DNA of 64,000 nucleotides from Nectonema munidae. Taxonomy: Eukaryota > Nematomorpha > Nectonematoida > Nectonematidae. The stretch lies in NCBI GenBank assembly GCA_030549495.1, contig JAUIRK010001048.1:124001-188000 (forward strand). The letters are read 5' to 3'. The position numbers were made by a program, and so were the translations under genes. Position 1 is the first letter of the stretch, and each line of letters opens with the position of its first letter. Positions 1 to 12,030 of the stretch are shown here, in pieces. The notes beneath the pieces were generated by a model. It saw only the letters and a list, made by a program, of their open reading frames with translations, ran no database searches and was not told where the DNA came from.

Positions 1-228
1 ATTTAATTTTTCTTTCTTTCCCTTACTCCTTTGTCTCAATTGTTCAACACAAGACTTGCATGTTTTATGCGGTGCCCAATATTTATCTTGATCCCCAAGT
101 TTAACTCCAAAGTATGCAAAATATACTCTTTTTACGAAAAATGATATATTTTTTCTTTGATTAGGCAAGGTGTAACGTCCACAAATATAACAAAAAATAT
201 CAGGAGAATTTTTACATTTTCTTGACAT
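1..228 (-). CDS. N-terminal part of a multicopy transposon-associated protein (runs off left edge)
   Basis: An open frame starts with ATG at 226-228 on the minus strand and stays open for 76 codons to the window edge. It begins MSRKCKNSPDIFCYICGRYT and continues with a second pair of cysteines in a WAPHKTCKSC context, so it looks like a small zinc-binding N-terminus (CxxC...CxxC). I recognise this start and the WAPH-CxxC block from a large multicopy family of uncharacterised proteins in invertebrate genomes. The same block (LWAPHFCCEHC) occurs in the decayed copy at 12049-13570. Function is unknown; high copy number and the transposon setting suggest an element-encoded gene. No break is seen in the visible part. 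Confidence 0.6.
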   Translation of the reverse strand, partial: MSRKCKNSPDIFCYICGRYTLPNQRKNISFFVKRVYFAYFGVKLGDQDKYWAPHKTCKSCVEQLRQRSKGKKEKLN

Positions 229-464
229 CTTTCAAAATTTATATATTCTAAAATAAAAAACTTTTTAGTTTATCAAAATTATAGCAGAAAAGAAAAATAC
301 CAATATTTAAGACTGATTTTTTTTAAGAAATATGATTTATAAGAAATATGAAATTTTACCAACAAAAATTTGATATGGTTCTACAAAAATGACAATTGCT
401 CTGAAACTAGAGCGAATTGAATATAATAAACTTATTTTTAAAATAAATAAATATAGAATAAAAA

Positions 465-829
465 TTATTTGTTAAAAAAATTCTGACAACTTCGAAAAAA
501 TTTTTTTATGTTGGCTTGTGAATCTGCAACATCACCCTTCACACTGAGTAGAATTGTCTCCCAACTAGAGCACTTAATTGTTTCAATGTTATCAAATTTG
601 TAAGATTCAAAGATTAAATCACATAGCGTAGGATTAATAAACTTTTCCCATCCAGTGGATTTTTTATGTTTCCTTCTTTTTTTGCTTATTCTTGAAACAC
701 CTTTTAGCAAAATGCCCTTTTTAATTAATCTTATGATTATAATTGTTAGATACTCATAGACAATCACGATATTCACCTGATATGATTGTTGTGGGGGCCA
801 TTGACAAGGATCATGTATGAAAAGTGGGT
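465..829 (-). other. unrecognised minus-strand open frame inside a hAT-like element
   Basis: The minus strand is open from about 869 to 465. The first 30 or so codons are only the translation of the hAT-type terminus. The remainder (with KKSTGWEKFINP and VADSQANIKKFF) matches no family I know. It lies between the terminus at 858 and the protein start at 228, so it is probably an internal element sequence. Whether it is expressed is unknown. Confidence 0.2.
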
Positions 830-858
830 AACGATCAGAAAAAGTTTGGGAACCATTG
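829..858 (-). repeat. hAT-type terminal inverted repeat (one end)
   Basis: Read on the minus strand from 858, the sequence starts CAATGGTTCCCAAACTTTTT, a classic hAT terminus (CAGTGGTTCCCAAACTTT-like). The element body extends left, towards the minus-strand protein start at 228. The partner terminus is outside the window, so the target duplication (ttataact would be the right copy) cannot be confirmed. Confidence 0.55.
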
Positions 859-866
859 TTATAACT

Positions 867-2111
867 CAATAAACTCTCTTCATTTTAAATTTGGGTACAT
901 ATGTTCTTTTATCATTTTTAGTTTAGAGAATAAGCACGCGAAAGCGGTTGAGCTTAACGTTTTATTCTATTTTTCAAATTAATTTCTTTCATTTATTACT
1001 TCCTGATTCTATCTTACATCTTGGCATACTTTTAAATCTAATTTTTTCTGGACTCATCCAATTTTTCACATTTACTCGAACTATATTATCACTTTACTGA
1101 AATGAACTTTTGAGATTTAGGTAGAACCTAAATCTTAAATTGAGATAAATCTTAAAATTTTTACAGTCAAATAATTTTTTTTTCAAAAATTTAGTCCATT
1201 AAAATTTTGCTACTATTGTTTAGCAATTTAAATTCAGCATGTCTATTGTATAAAACCACGCATCGCCACTGATGTATACATAGAATACCCCTCGATTGTT
1301 AGAAATAAGAGAAAACTCTTAAAAATTGTCATTCCATCTCATGGAGATGAATGTTGACCATGTCATTAAAAACGTTTATCGTAGTAAAACACGAAAATTT
1401 TGATTTAATTTTATAATTTGAAATTGACATCCAATTTGTAAGGATCTTTCAAAATAGTTTTTAAAATTTCTTCAATGGTAAAAAAGAACTGAGCCTGTTT
1501 GACCCATTTTTTCATCGCCCGGAATTCAAGGGGCCTATGCAAGGAATGCCAGAGTTACTATCTGAAGTCTTTTCTGTTTTCTAAGAGCAAACTATAGAAA
1601 ATGAAATCATCAAAACTATTGATCATTAAAGTATTTTGAAAGATTTTGCAATAAAAAGCCAAAAATGTCTTTTCTTAAAGACTTGTGTACAATAAGCAGT
1701 ATGTATGTAGTGCCTCTCTTTCTATTAAAAAATATAAAATCGATATTGTCTATCAAGCTTTTCGTATGTATCATATTTAAGCAGCATTCAATGGGTTTTT
1801 CATTGTTTCTATTTCTTCATTAACAACGAGCGTCCTGCACGAATAAAAGCATTCATAAATTTTTACTCTTGTTGAGTAGGTGGTCCGTAATTATTAACTC
1901 AAACAATGAACAAAACCATTGAACTATATTAGTGGCGCATCATATAACTTTTGCCCTGCTCGCCACATAAGCTTGTTTAGGTCACTGTTGTCGATATTAG
2001 AAATTCTACTGCCTAAAAGTAAGTGTAGCAATTGAAAAGAGTTTGAGACTCTCTAGTCTGTAAGTTTCCACAATGTTCTTCCTTGATATGGTTTTAATTT
2101 TATTTACATAG
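867..2111. other. intron / upstream DNA of the CUX gene, no gene seen
   Basis: AT-rich sequence with no coding pattern on either strand. It ends in the splice acceptor ttttatttacatag at 2098-2111. It is presumably intron, because the first visible CUX exon begins mid-codon and an upstream exon must exist to the left. Confidence 0.5.
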
Positions 2112-2357
2112 AAGAGAAGGGATTGGATAGCGATGCAGGATCTAGCACTCTGAAAACATGTGTTCCCATTTCGCCTTCCTACGTCACATCTCCGATGCTT
2201 ACGCAGAGCAAGCCGTTGAAGCAAGTTTTGCAGCCGATTTCTCAAGAAGACTACGAGAAGTATCAATTCTTGAATACCGAAGAGCTTGTTTCAAGCATTC
2301 GTGATCACCTAGCAAAATTTTCCATTTCTCAGCGCCTCTTTGGAGAAACCATTTTGT
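2112..2357 (+). CDS. CUX: CUX exon: N-terminal half of the first visible CUT domain
   Basis: The acceptor ttttatttacatag precedes 2112 and the donor GTATGT starts at 2358. The exon enters with two bases of a split codon and leaves in phase 1, completing TGC with the next exon. It encodes a Ser/Thr/Pro stretch, then the CUT start ([29 protein letters not shown]). The Cys at the junction replaces the usual Gly of VLGLSQGS. Confidence 0.88.
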
Positions 2358-5300
2358 GTATGTTTTCTTATTTTCCAGTTTTACAACATTTTAAGATTGT
2401 TGAAAGCAGAAATTTTTTTTGTTTTCGACCGATTCTTTAAATAGATCAATATCTTGATTGGTTTTGAGACTCCCTTACAAAACGATACAAAATTTTTGGC
2501 TGTAGTAAAAGTTATTTGATGTATTTCTGTCAAATAAAGAGGAGACTTAAGATAGAAAAATCACCTTGGTACTAAATTGAGGAAATTTTATTATGATATT
2601 TCGAACATTACATTGTATTGTAACAGCTTTCTTTGATGGTGGCCAAAGTGGTCGAAAATAAATCTCTCAAAAATCATAATTAGTCACTATAGTTCATAAT
2701 GTTTACCACATTGTTTATCTTTGTTCATGAATAAAACATGAAATTACTATTATTGTGGCAATTTACAACAATCTGAGCACATCTCACTCTTTTCTACGGA
2801 TGACGGGTGAAATAAATAATGAAAGCATTGCAAAATATGTTAGAGCCATTTCCCCCTCTCCTCCTGGGGGCGCCCTTCCCTTCGTTCCTCCCCCCTCCTC
2901 TCTCTCCCCTTTTTCCCGCGCTCTTTTTTTCTCTCCCCTCCTCTCTCTGTCCCTCCCTCGTCCCCCTTCTCTTTCTCCTTCTTTTCTGTCGTCTCTCTTT
3001 TTTTTTTTTTTTTGTCGAGCGACGGGTCACTTTGAGTTTCCTTGTTTAAATTCATGGGAGTTTTCTTCGTTTAGAACAGTTTTCTTTTTGATGTTATTTG
3101 TTTATTTTTTCTATGTTAAATATTTATTGTTTATATTTTTTTTTTTATTTTTTTTTTTTTTTTTGGTTTGATTTTTTTTTTTTTTGATTTTATTTTATTT
3201 TTTTATTGATATTTTTTAAAAAATTTTTTTTTTTTTATTTTTGGTTTTTAAAGAAAGTTGTTGTGTTTTTTATTGAATTTGTGGTATGTTCTTGTTTGAT
3301 GGTTTGTTTTTTTTTATATCTTATTTCTTATTTTTTCTTAGTATATTTTTTTTTTATTAAAGAGAATAAGTGTTTTTAATTTTTTTTGTTATTAATATAT
3401 TTTTTTTTTAATAAATGTTATTTTATGTTATTGTTTTTAAATTCAAAATTTTTTAGAATTTTAATGTTTTATTATTTATGGTATTTTGATTTATTTTTTT
3501 ATTTTTGTAAATTGATATTTATTTCTTCTATTTTTTTTAAATTTTATATTTTTTAATTTCTTTATTTTTTTTTTTATTTGATTTTGTATTTATTTTTTTT
3601 TTTTTTTTATATTTTATTGTAATTTTTTTATTTTTTATTTATTTAAATATTTTATTCTTCTATTTTTTTAAAATTTTTTTTTTTTTGTATTTTTGTTTCT
3701 TTGTATTTGAATTAAAATTTTTATTTCTTTATTGTTATTTTTTGTTTCTTGTTTTGGATTTTTTATCTTTTTTGAGTTATATTTGTTTTTTCTTACTATG
3801 ATTTTAAATTTCTTGTTTTATTTATTCTTCTTTCAAATTTTTTTTTTTCTACTTTTTCTATAAATTTTAAAATTCTTTAAGATGTCATTTTCAATATTAT
3901 CCCTATTTGTTTTTTTTAAAATTTTAATATTTGTATTATTGATTTTTTCTTCAATAATTTGAATATTTTTTTATTTTTTTTGTTTTTAGATATAGATTGA
4001 TTGAATTTTGTGATAATATAATTGGGATATTGAATTTTTGATATTTTTTTTTTGTCTGAATTAAAAGGTTTATTTGATTTTTATTATATTATTAAATATT
4101 TTTTTTTGAAATTAGTGTTGAGATGGTAATTCATTTTTTGATCTATTCTTTGTTTTTTCTTTTAATTTATTTCTCTACATATTTTAATTGATTAATTGTA
4201 AAATTAATTTTTCTCTGGTTCGATAAATTATAATTTATAAAAAAAATTTTTCTCTATTAATTTGTATATATATTTATTAAATTATATAAATTATTTCTTC
4301 TTCTCTTCAATTATTTTTATGATTTTATAAATTTTAATTCTTTTTATTATGGGTTAAAATTGATTTGAATAATTTATTTATTATTTTAATATTTTTTTTT
4401 TTTAAATTTATTTTTGGGTTATGAATATTTATTATTAAAAAATTTTTATATGTTAATATTTTTCTGGTTTTTTATTTTGAGTAGTTTGGAATAGTTGTAT
4501 AATTTGAATATTAATAAATGGAGAATTTTTTGAAATGTTTATTATGAATATTTTAATTAAAGATGGTATTGATGATTATTTTTAAATTTATAAGTTGGTA
4601 TTATTTTTCAAGATATATTAGGGTGAGAGATGTTTAGTATAATATAAAATTAATAATGCGCACCCTCTACGTAATAATATTTTTAGTTTTGCTCCCTACT
4701 GAAAAATTTTCCTCTGTAGGCAAATATATGAACAACTTTTAGGGGAATTTAATCGAATTCCGCTGTTCCATATTGAACTCCGAATAACGACCAAATTTTG
4801 AAATTGTCCAATCGGGTTTCGGGGCAAATTGGAAAGGAATAAGATCAAGACTTTAATACAATTTGACACAATGATAATTATGTTTTTTACACTTCTTTCC
4901 AGGCTTGTCTCAAGGCAGTGTGAGTGATTTGTTAGCGCGACCCAAACCATGGCACATGCTCACTCAAAAGGGTAAAGAGCCGTTCATTCGCATGAAGATA
5001 TTCCTCGAAGATGGCAACAATATCAGCAAGCTCATCGCCTCCAGCTACAAAATGCGTAGTGACAGATACTTGCGCAAGACCTCACCCCCACCCCCTACCT
5101 CACTCAATAACACCAGCAACAACAATACTCTTCCTTCGCCCCCTTCCTCAATCAAAGCAGGTAAGAACCTTTTGAATTATTTTCAACTTGGAAACTCGGG
5201 CGTTTTTAATCCGAAAGTGGATGTCAGCATTTCCCATTATTATTGGTCGTTACTGTCACTGAGTCTGAACCCAATACTATTTTAGAAGTTTTATTATCGA

Positions 5301-8300
5301 TATGATGAAGTGTAAATAACCCAATATGTATTCCATTATCTATCTATAAGACAAACTGAATAAGTTTTAAAAATAAGCCAGAAATTCTTGTGAATAAACA
5401 TTAACCAATCACTTTTTGTAATTCCTCTCTGAGATGTCTAATTAATATTTCCTAATAAAAAGAGTCATAATCTATTTCACTGGCTCTCAACATTTTTACC
5501 CCATCATCCCCTAAGAGCAAACCTTTTTCTCCACTTCCCTTGCATCCAAACATTTAATTCCCTCTTTCGAGAAAAATAAAAAATAATGTTACTATATATT
5601 CTTTTTATTAACAATGAATACATGTTACATGACTCATTATTTATTAGTAGTAGTATTCTTCATCAATGTGTGGTAGACAAAATGTATAATATAGTAAAGG
5701 TAGAGATACCGTGGCGTGTTTTCATTCAACTTCACAGTTGCGTCGTTTGTTTCAAAATATTCAGCAAAGAAGGCTTGCCGCTGAATCGAAAAGAACACCT
5801 TGTAGTATCGAAGACAAGTATCTAGATAACCTTACTCACTCACAGTAGCAACATAGTAGCGTTCTGTAAAAACTTCTGTAAATTCTAACATACTTTTTAG
5901 AGTAATGTTTTCAAATTTTAATTTCAAAATTAGAAACAAATTTCTACCTAATAAAAAAATTAAAAATGAATCTACCAAAAATTAGCCTTGTTTAGCTAGA
6001 TACTTAGCTTTGATAGCTCAAGGTCTTGGGTTCGATCCTGCATCAAATCTTCCCTGCTCAATAATTTAAAACCAACAGCGCAATTGTGCCTACTGGGTGA
6101 AAACATCTTAGTTATCTTCTATAACTAATACACACAACAACGAAAACTTCCTTCTTTTTTTGAAAATATAGCACTTAGAAAGATCCCTAGTTTCGGGCTT
6201 CGTCTAAAGAAGAGGCATTGCATAGTTTATAAAAGTTGTACCTATTTGTTCATTATTTAAAATACTTAAGAAAAGTCAGTCACCTACTCCTAAATTTTAT
6301 TAGATACCTACACCAACTTCCCAACCCTGGACTTACAAGTGAGAATACAAAAAAAGGATCCTATCTTTAAATATTCTTGTCAAAGCATAAAAACACACAC
6401 TATCGGAGTTAAAAAAAGGTCAACCATATTTACACATCGATACAAAATGAAACACACTCATAAACCTAAACAGTCAGATAGAATTTTAAAAATGTCCTTA
6501 ACACAGCTATGTAGAGATGACCAAAACAAAATTTTCTACTACTTTATTAAAAATCCTTCATTGGCCCATGTCATTCCTAAATTGTTTGTGTTCTTCTCAT
6601 CAAAAAAACAAAGCAAGGGATAACGTCTCGCTAAGTAAAAATTTTAGGCATAATCAACAGAAGAGGGTTTGGAAGCGATCTCTGAGACGGAACACTTTTC
6701 CCCTCATTGATAATAAATTTTGGTAAGCATACTTTTATTTATTTTTTAACAGATTCCAGCCTCTCTCTCATAACTCCTCATCTCATTCCCTCATTTGAAA
6801 CGACTGGGAGTGCTGCTGCTTTCATTGCAAGCGAAACTCTCGAAAACTGCATGCTCGAAACGGTTCTCAATGAAAGAAATATCTCTATAGAAAATAACCT
6901 AACAATTCCTAACGAAACAAAAAACACAAAATGTGCCTTTCCATCTTTCTCAACTTCGCCCTCCTCCGCCCCCTCTCAACCACTTCCGATCTCTCCTTCA
7001 TCTCCGCCATCCTCTCATGCGATTCCTTCTTCTTCACAAAATTCGCCATTGCTTGAAATGACGGCCCTCACCTCAAATCTTGACACGGGAGAAATAACAA
7101 CTAAAGTTAAAGAAATTTTGCTCTCTTCCAATATCGGCCAAAAAATATTTGGAGAAGTTGTTCTTGGTCTATCTCAAGTAAATACACTTTCTTATTTACA
7201 TATCTTGAATGGCAGTAGCAATTTTACTTCAAAAAATAAGGTATTTTCTATTTTTTAAATGTTTATTGGAAGACATCAGGGTGTGGTTTTTTACAGAAAT
7301 CAGAGAAAATATCGTAATAATTTTCAAAATGCTCACTAAATTGATAACAAATTTATTTTCGTTCATAGTTTTACATATGAAAAAATAAAAAAATCAATTT
7401 TATATTCTTTTTCGACAAAATCCCCTAAAATCTCCTAGTAATTTCGAAATGCCAGAATTTTAATCCTGAATTTTTTGTTTTCCCCTTGATCTTTCTCAAA
7501 ATATTTGAGATTTTGTCATAATTGATATACAATACTGTTTTTTTCTTTTCTTTTCAATAAATCTATCAATCATCATCATCAAGTCGCTGAATTTTAAAAA
7601 TACTATCATGAGTTTTCTTTTTTAATCGCATGTAATCCTCATAAATCTTTAGTACATTTCAAAACTTTTACTAGTTTAACAATAAGTTAAATATTAAAAA
7701 AATTAAATAATAAAAATAAACTTAAACCGACTTATTTAAGTACGTTAAAAGAAGAAAAAAATTTAATTTAATAAATCTATTTTGAATTTCGAGAATTACT
7801 ACGCGATTTCAGACGATTTACATGAAATTTCAAAATAAAAAATTGGTAAAATTTAATTTTTTATTTAATATCAATGAAAAACAATTGTTATCAAAATAGT
7901 GAATATTTTGAAAAGTCATAGGATGGGAGGTTTCGAAGAATTACGGCAAAAATCACACTTCACTATAGTCCTAATTGTTATAATGTAACGTAGGATTTCA
8001 GTTTGATAGGAGATGTGTGTCAGAGGTCTAGTATGGGGTATGTGGATATGCTACTTTAAGACTACAATTAGAACACTAAAAAACTCAATTTAATCAAGCA
8101 CATATCCTACTTTATGCAAACTAAACACAGCTAAGCGTGTATTAAGAGACCACTTAATTGAACCATGAACTCTTTGTGAACGGTTGGTCGCATAAGGAAC
8201 GTTGAATAAACTCAACCAAGATTATTTGGTAAGAATTGAAACGGAGTGTTAAAGATAGGCAGTCGTTAAATCAGCTTTTGTTGCATGTTAAACATTGTTT

Positions 8301-9648
8301 TTAGAGGTGTCTTAAAAATGTGAAATGCTTGACGATCGTTTAACATGTGTGCTAGCGAAGATTATATATTTACCTATTTTCTCATCTTTTAAGGGATCTG
8401 TGAGTGAGCTTTTATCAAAGCCAAAGCCTTGGTCACTTTTAAGCCTTAAAGGGCGCGACCCATTTATTCGCATGCACTTATGGCTCAAAGATCCACACAA
8501 TGTTGAAAATCTAAAACTTCTCAAAGACAATAGAAAAGGTACTTTTTCTCATTATTGATTTATATGCAGCAATGCTTGCAAATATACAGTGGGATCTGTT
8601 AGGTTTTTCACAATCCTTAAAAATTAACAGGCTATTCTCACCATTTCTAATCTTCCATCAATAAGAGTACATTATATAATTTTAAACATGAGGTCTCCCT
8701 AAATTAAAATTTTGTTTCATTGTCTATCTAGTATTTTCCCATCTTTATCTCACTATGTGTGCCTTTTAGATAAATGTGATTTTCTAACATTCTTCTAAAA
8801 TTTATGCACGAGTTTAGTTTTCTTTTTATCTAGTTTTTAAGCAAAATCTTCCAATAGTTATATTGAATTCATATACTTGCTTCTTATTTCTCCATTAAAA
8901 TGATAGTTTAATTTGCCCTTAGTCTTGAAAGATTGCCTCAGACTCATCAATTAAATTTTTAAGTTTATTTGCATAAAAACATCGCTATTTTATATTTTTT
9001 AATTCTATCTTTTTATCGAATATATTTTATTACTTTTTTGTGTTTATATTTTATATTATTCGAAATGATTCTAATGTTTTTTATCTTTTAGTTAATCACC
9101 GTAAAAGGCCGTACAGCTGTTTGGACGTGTGCAATTTTCTTCCCATCTCCACACCCACATCTTCTGAGGGAGAAAGTGCGAATCCAACACTCGTTTCGTC
9201 GCCATCTCAAATGTCCACTTCTTTGAAAAAGCAGCGTTCCACCTTCACACTCGACCAAAAGAAATTGCTGTTGGAAGCTTTTCAAACCGTTCAGTATCCG
9301 AGTGGAGAAGCGATTGAAAAGTTAGCGGGCCAATTGAATTTGCCGAGTCGTGCCGTTGTGAATTGGTTTCACAATCATCGAATGAGAATGAAGATAAACA
9401 TTCGCCAAGACGGCGTTTCTAAAGACTTCTCTCACTTCAAAGCAAAAAGAGAAAAGACTGATGAAGATACTTTTCGAAGCATGGTCACCAGTTCAAATCC
9501 CGCCTTTAGCAAAAATAAAAGAAAGTCTTCAACGCCTAAGTACTTGAGCCAAAGTTCTTTTGTTGATACCTGTCAAGAACGATCCATCCACAAAATTTCC
9601 AATCCCTGGAAGCATCAAATATCCACGCCCTGCCAAAATGGAGACTAA
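2112..9648 (+). CDS. CUX: CUX/cut-type homeobox transcription factor, 3' five coding exons
   Basis: Predicted join of 2112-2357, 4903-5160, 6753-7177, 8394-8538 and 9092-9648. All junctions have GT/AG and matching phases, giving 542 residues plus the stop TAA at 9646-9648. Domains in this fragment: a CUT domain at about residues 45-130 ([15 protein letters not shown] core), a Ser/Pro-rich linker, a second CUT domain at about 275-350 ([13 protein letters not shown]), and a homeodomain at about 403-460. The recognition helix reads [13 protein letters not shown], close to the CUX signature WFHNYRSRI and unlike ONECUT (NFFMN). CUX proteins are nuclear DNA-binding regulators, usually with three CUT domains; the first CUT, the coiled coil and the start codon would lie left of the window. 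Each CUT domain is split by an intron at the same place, at or next to the LSQ|GS core. The 82-residue C-tail is short for CUX and basic, without an obvious repression domain. Confidence 0.9.
2860..4640. repeat. strand-asymmetric polypyrimidine then T-dominated low-complexity tract in a CUX intron
   Basis: About 150 bases of almost pure C/T (2860-3010, with a brief G-rich interruption) pass into about 1.6 kb in which the plus strand is dominated by T, with scattered A and G and very little C. Runs of 8-20 T recur. There is no period and no coding pattern on either strand. The long frames here (2755-3171 plus, 2794-3055 minus) are compositional artefacts. It may be true low-complexity DNA or an error-rich assembly stretch. 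Confidence 0.85.
4903..5160 (+). CDS. CUX: CUX exon: C-terminal half of the first visible CUT domain plus linker
   Basis: Acceptor ttacacttctttccag ends at 4902; donor GTAAGA starts at 5161. It encodes [20 protein letters not shown] and the [13 protein letters not shown] helix, then a Pro/Ser/Asn-rich linker. It ends in phase 1 (G|AT = Asp with the next exon). Confidence 0.9.
5161..6752 (+). other. CUX intron with one SINE
   Basis: The donor is gtaagaacc and the acceptor tttatttattttttaacag. The short open frames here (5586-5825, 6339-6726) match nothing and lack codon bias. The only recognisable element is the SINE at 5983-6110. Confidence 0.75.
5983..6110 (+). repeat. tRNA-derived SINE (copy S1)
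   Basis: It contains a B-box-like GGTTCGATCC in tcttgggttcgatcctgcat and then gcgcaattgtgcct followed by gtgaaaaca. The same order (B box, cgcaattgtgcctt, gatgaaaacaccc) is found in the copies at 22327-22455, 22782-22939 and, more diverged, 15995-16135. The 5' A-box region is degraded. No target duplication was identified. Confidence 0.65.
6753..7177 (+). CDS. CUX: CUX exon: Ser/Pro-rich linker and N-terminal half of the second visible CUT domain
   Basis: Acceptor attttttaacag ends at 6752 and donor GTAAAT starts at 7178, phase 0. The first about 100 codons are low-complexity Ser/Pro/Thr, typical of CUX inter-domain linkers. The last about 40 codons carry the CUT start, ending [11 protein letters not shown]. 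The frame before 6753 lies in intron and should not be counted as coding. Confidence 0.88.
7178..8393 (+). other. CUX intron, no other feature seen
   Basis: AT-rich intron with donor gtaaat and acceptor tttctcatcttttaag. No coding pattern, transposon terminus or repeat was recognised. Confidence 0.7.
8394..8538 (+). CDS. CUX: CUX exon: C-terminal half of the second visible CUT domain
   Basis: Acceptor ctcatcttttaag, donor GTACTT at 8539. It encodes [20 protein letters not shown] and the [14 protein letters not shown] helix. It leaves in phase 1 (G|TT = Val). In-frame sequence upstream of 8394 is intron. Confidence 0.9.
9092..9648 (+). CDS. CUX: CUX terminal exon: homeodomain and C-terminus
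   Basis: Acceptor ttttttatcttttag ends at 9091; stop TAA is at 9646-9648. The homeodomain begins at [13 protein letters not shown] and ends at the [10 protein letters not shown] recognition helix. The C-tail of 82 residues is basic and Ser-rich. Possible polyadenylation signals are ATTAAA near 9876 and AATAAA at 10227-10232; which is used cannot be told. Confidence 0.92.
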
Positions 9649-10679
9649 AATGTTGTTTGATTAACTCTTCAATTCCACTACGCAACATTCCCTTATTCAA
9701 CTTTTACTTCATATTTTTCTTTACTAAAATTTTTCTTTTGCATTTTTAAAGTCATTCCATTAAACAGTTCTTTCATGCATATTTTTAGAGTTTTTTTTCA
9801 TGTATGACTTTGCATCATTTCCTTGTTTTTACGGACCGCAAAGAATTCCCGTTCATTATTTTGCCTTTTATGCCATTAAATGTTTTTAACTTTTACCTTT
9901 ATTTTTCATTCCAGACACATATTTACAAAACTGATATATAATCATTTGGATATCTTTTCTTGAAGTTGAATTTTTCATTGTTAATTTAGATTTTAGTGGA
10001 CTTTGATTAAATATATTGCACTTTACTTTTTTTCCAACGGCAAAATGATCATTAGTATGGCGACAAAGATGATGATTCTGATATTCAAATCCATGTTATT
10101 TATTATGCTTTTAAAATGTTATTAAGGATATATACCGTCCATATACTTAATTTCTTGTTTTTACTCATACACTTCTTACACATAAAAACATATACAACTT
10201 TATCTTAAGTTATTTTCACTTGTTAAAATAAATTTTTTATTTTAATATTTCTTTCATGTGTCTTTTAAAGTTTTAAATTTATCACCATTGTTAAATCATT
10301 GGTTTTCTGCTTCATATTTTCACAATAATCTTAGGATTTATTAAGCCCTTCAATTTTATCAACTCCCAAAAGAAAGAAACATCGAAGAAGAAAATTAGAT
10401 TTTCCTTTTAAATAGCTCCAACTTTTAAAACATTACAAAAAGCATCTAGTACATAATTAAATTTGGGGGAAAATTTTTTGCTTTGCTTGCTATTTTATTT
10501 TTCTTTCCTCGTTCACCATCTTATCCTGCATATACATGCCCAGAAAAATGATTTCACTGTAATCATACATGAAATTTACGAATCACTTAACACATCTTGA
10601 ATAATTCTTCATATATATACAATCTGATCGTCGTCTAATTCTCTATTTATTAGTGATAATTTTCATCATATATTATACA
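9649..10679. other. 3' flank of the CUX gene, no gene seen
   Basis: Probably 3' UTR followed by intergenic DNA. It contains AATAAA at 10227-10232. No coding pattern or transposon was recognised. Confidence 0.6.
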
Positions 10680-11403
10680 TAGGGTTGCCAACTTTTTAAA
10701 ATGTAAATAAAGGGAAAAATAAATGCTCACCCGGAAAATTTAAGTGGAAAAAAATTTCTTTGAGGGCAAAAAAAACTCAACCACTCCAAAAGTTTGTTTT
10801 TGCCCACGGTCGAGCAGTACATGACGAGCACGGACCTGTACACAAATACAAAGAACTCTTTTAATCTTTTATCAATGCATGATTAAACAAAAAAGAAAAA
10901 TTATAATTTATTAATTGCACATTTTATTTTTTTTAAATGATATTTGCTTTGGTTTTTCGCTGCTTTAAGCAGTGCAAAATCCTGCTTTATTTTTTCAGGA
11001 AACTCCAGACATGTATGTGTCTTTCAAATTAAAATTTATAAAAAGTTAATTTTTTATCAGCTCTACTGAACATTTGTTCCTATCATTTTTCCACTTGGAT
11101 GATATACCCCTAAAAACACTTTCACAGAATGCAGGCGTTCCTGGTATTGATAGTACAAATGAAACAATTTTGAAAAGATTTGAGCATTTGACACCCGAAG
11201 TTTAAAAATTTTGTTCCATTTACTACCTGTAGTACACTTTGCAAAAACTTCTGAACACTTCATTATATCAAAACAACTTTGAAGAGTCATTATTTAATTG
11301 AAGAGATCACCCATATTCAACCCCAGTTTATCTTTTAGTTTCAAATCTTCAACAATTTCTAAAATATTTGATATTGTGGTAATAAATTCTCAAAATTGTT
11401 AAT

Positions 11404-11676
11404 TTAGCAAATGTTGAATATGAAGTTAAAAGATTTAAAGTCTTTAATTGTCTTTTTAGCTTCAACAGCATCTAAATTTTTAAGAAGTTGTTGAACATGA
11501 TAGCCAAAAAATACTTCAGAAAGTCGAAACTTCAATTTATTTCTCAAATTAGACAAAATATTAAAAAGTTCAGGTGCTGAATTTTCATTTTTCTCAAGTT
11601 GTTGCACAGATAGTTTGAAAATTTCCACCACGTTTTGCAAAAACAAAAAATATATTACAATAACACAATGACACAA
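11404..11676 (-). pseudogene. hAT transposase fragment, C-terminal half
   Basis: The minus frame contains FLFLQNVVEIFKLSVQQLEK and a following LSNLRNKLKFRLSEVFFG stretch, as expected after the RHVPTRWLSL block of this hAT lineage. Further decayed sequence continues to about 11063. The true 5' continuation is at 13880-14184, interrupted by the insertion at about 11.67-13.88 kb. The first few residues belong to the inserted DNA. Confidence 0.5.
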
Positions 11677-12030
11677 AAAAAAAATTTTTTTTTGTTCCTG
11701 GTTTTATATAATTTTTTTGTGTTTTTTAAGTGTCAAAAAAAACAAAAAATGACTTTGAATTTGGGTTTTTAAAAAATTTAGGCTTACAATTAAATCGCAC
11801 AACTTTCCAGTGAATCATTTATATATTACTTCGATTATTAAGTAGTTAGTCATAAAATTCCTCTCGTATTAGTGTTCATGAGTCATTTTAATTTAATTAT
11901 TATTAAATTCAATCATTTTAATTTAAAATTCTTCTCAAATTACTTTCTATGAGTCATTTTAATCACTCACTTTAAAATTAATATAATGAGTCATAAATGT
12001 TATAGTGACATGATGTCATGAGGCAACAAA

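Noticed and set aside
1265-1275. cgccactg, a possible right end of a CAGTGGCG-type hAT element
   Set aside because: No partner terminus or duplicated target could be found to the left.
2755-3171. Overlapping open frames on both strands, rich in Pro/Ser/Leu or Lys/Arg/Glu
   Set aside because: Produced by the C/T-only tract; amino-acid content simply mirrors the base bias.
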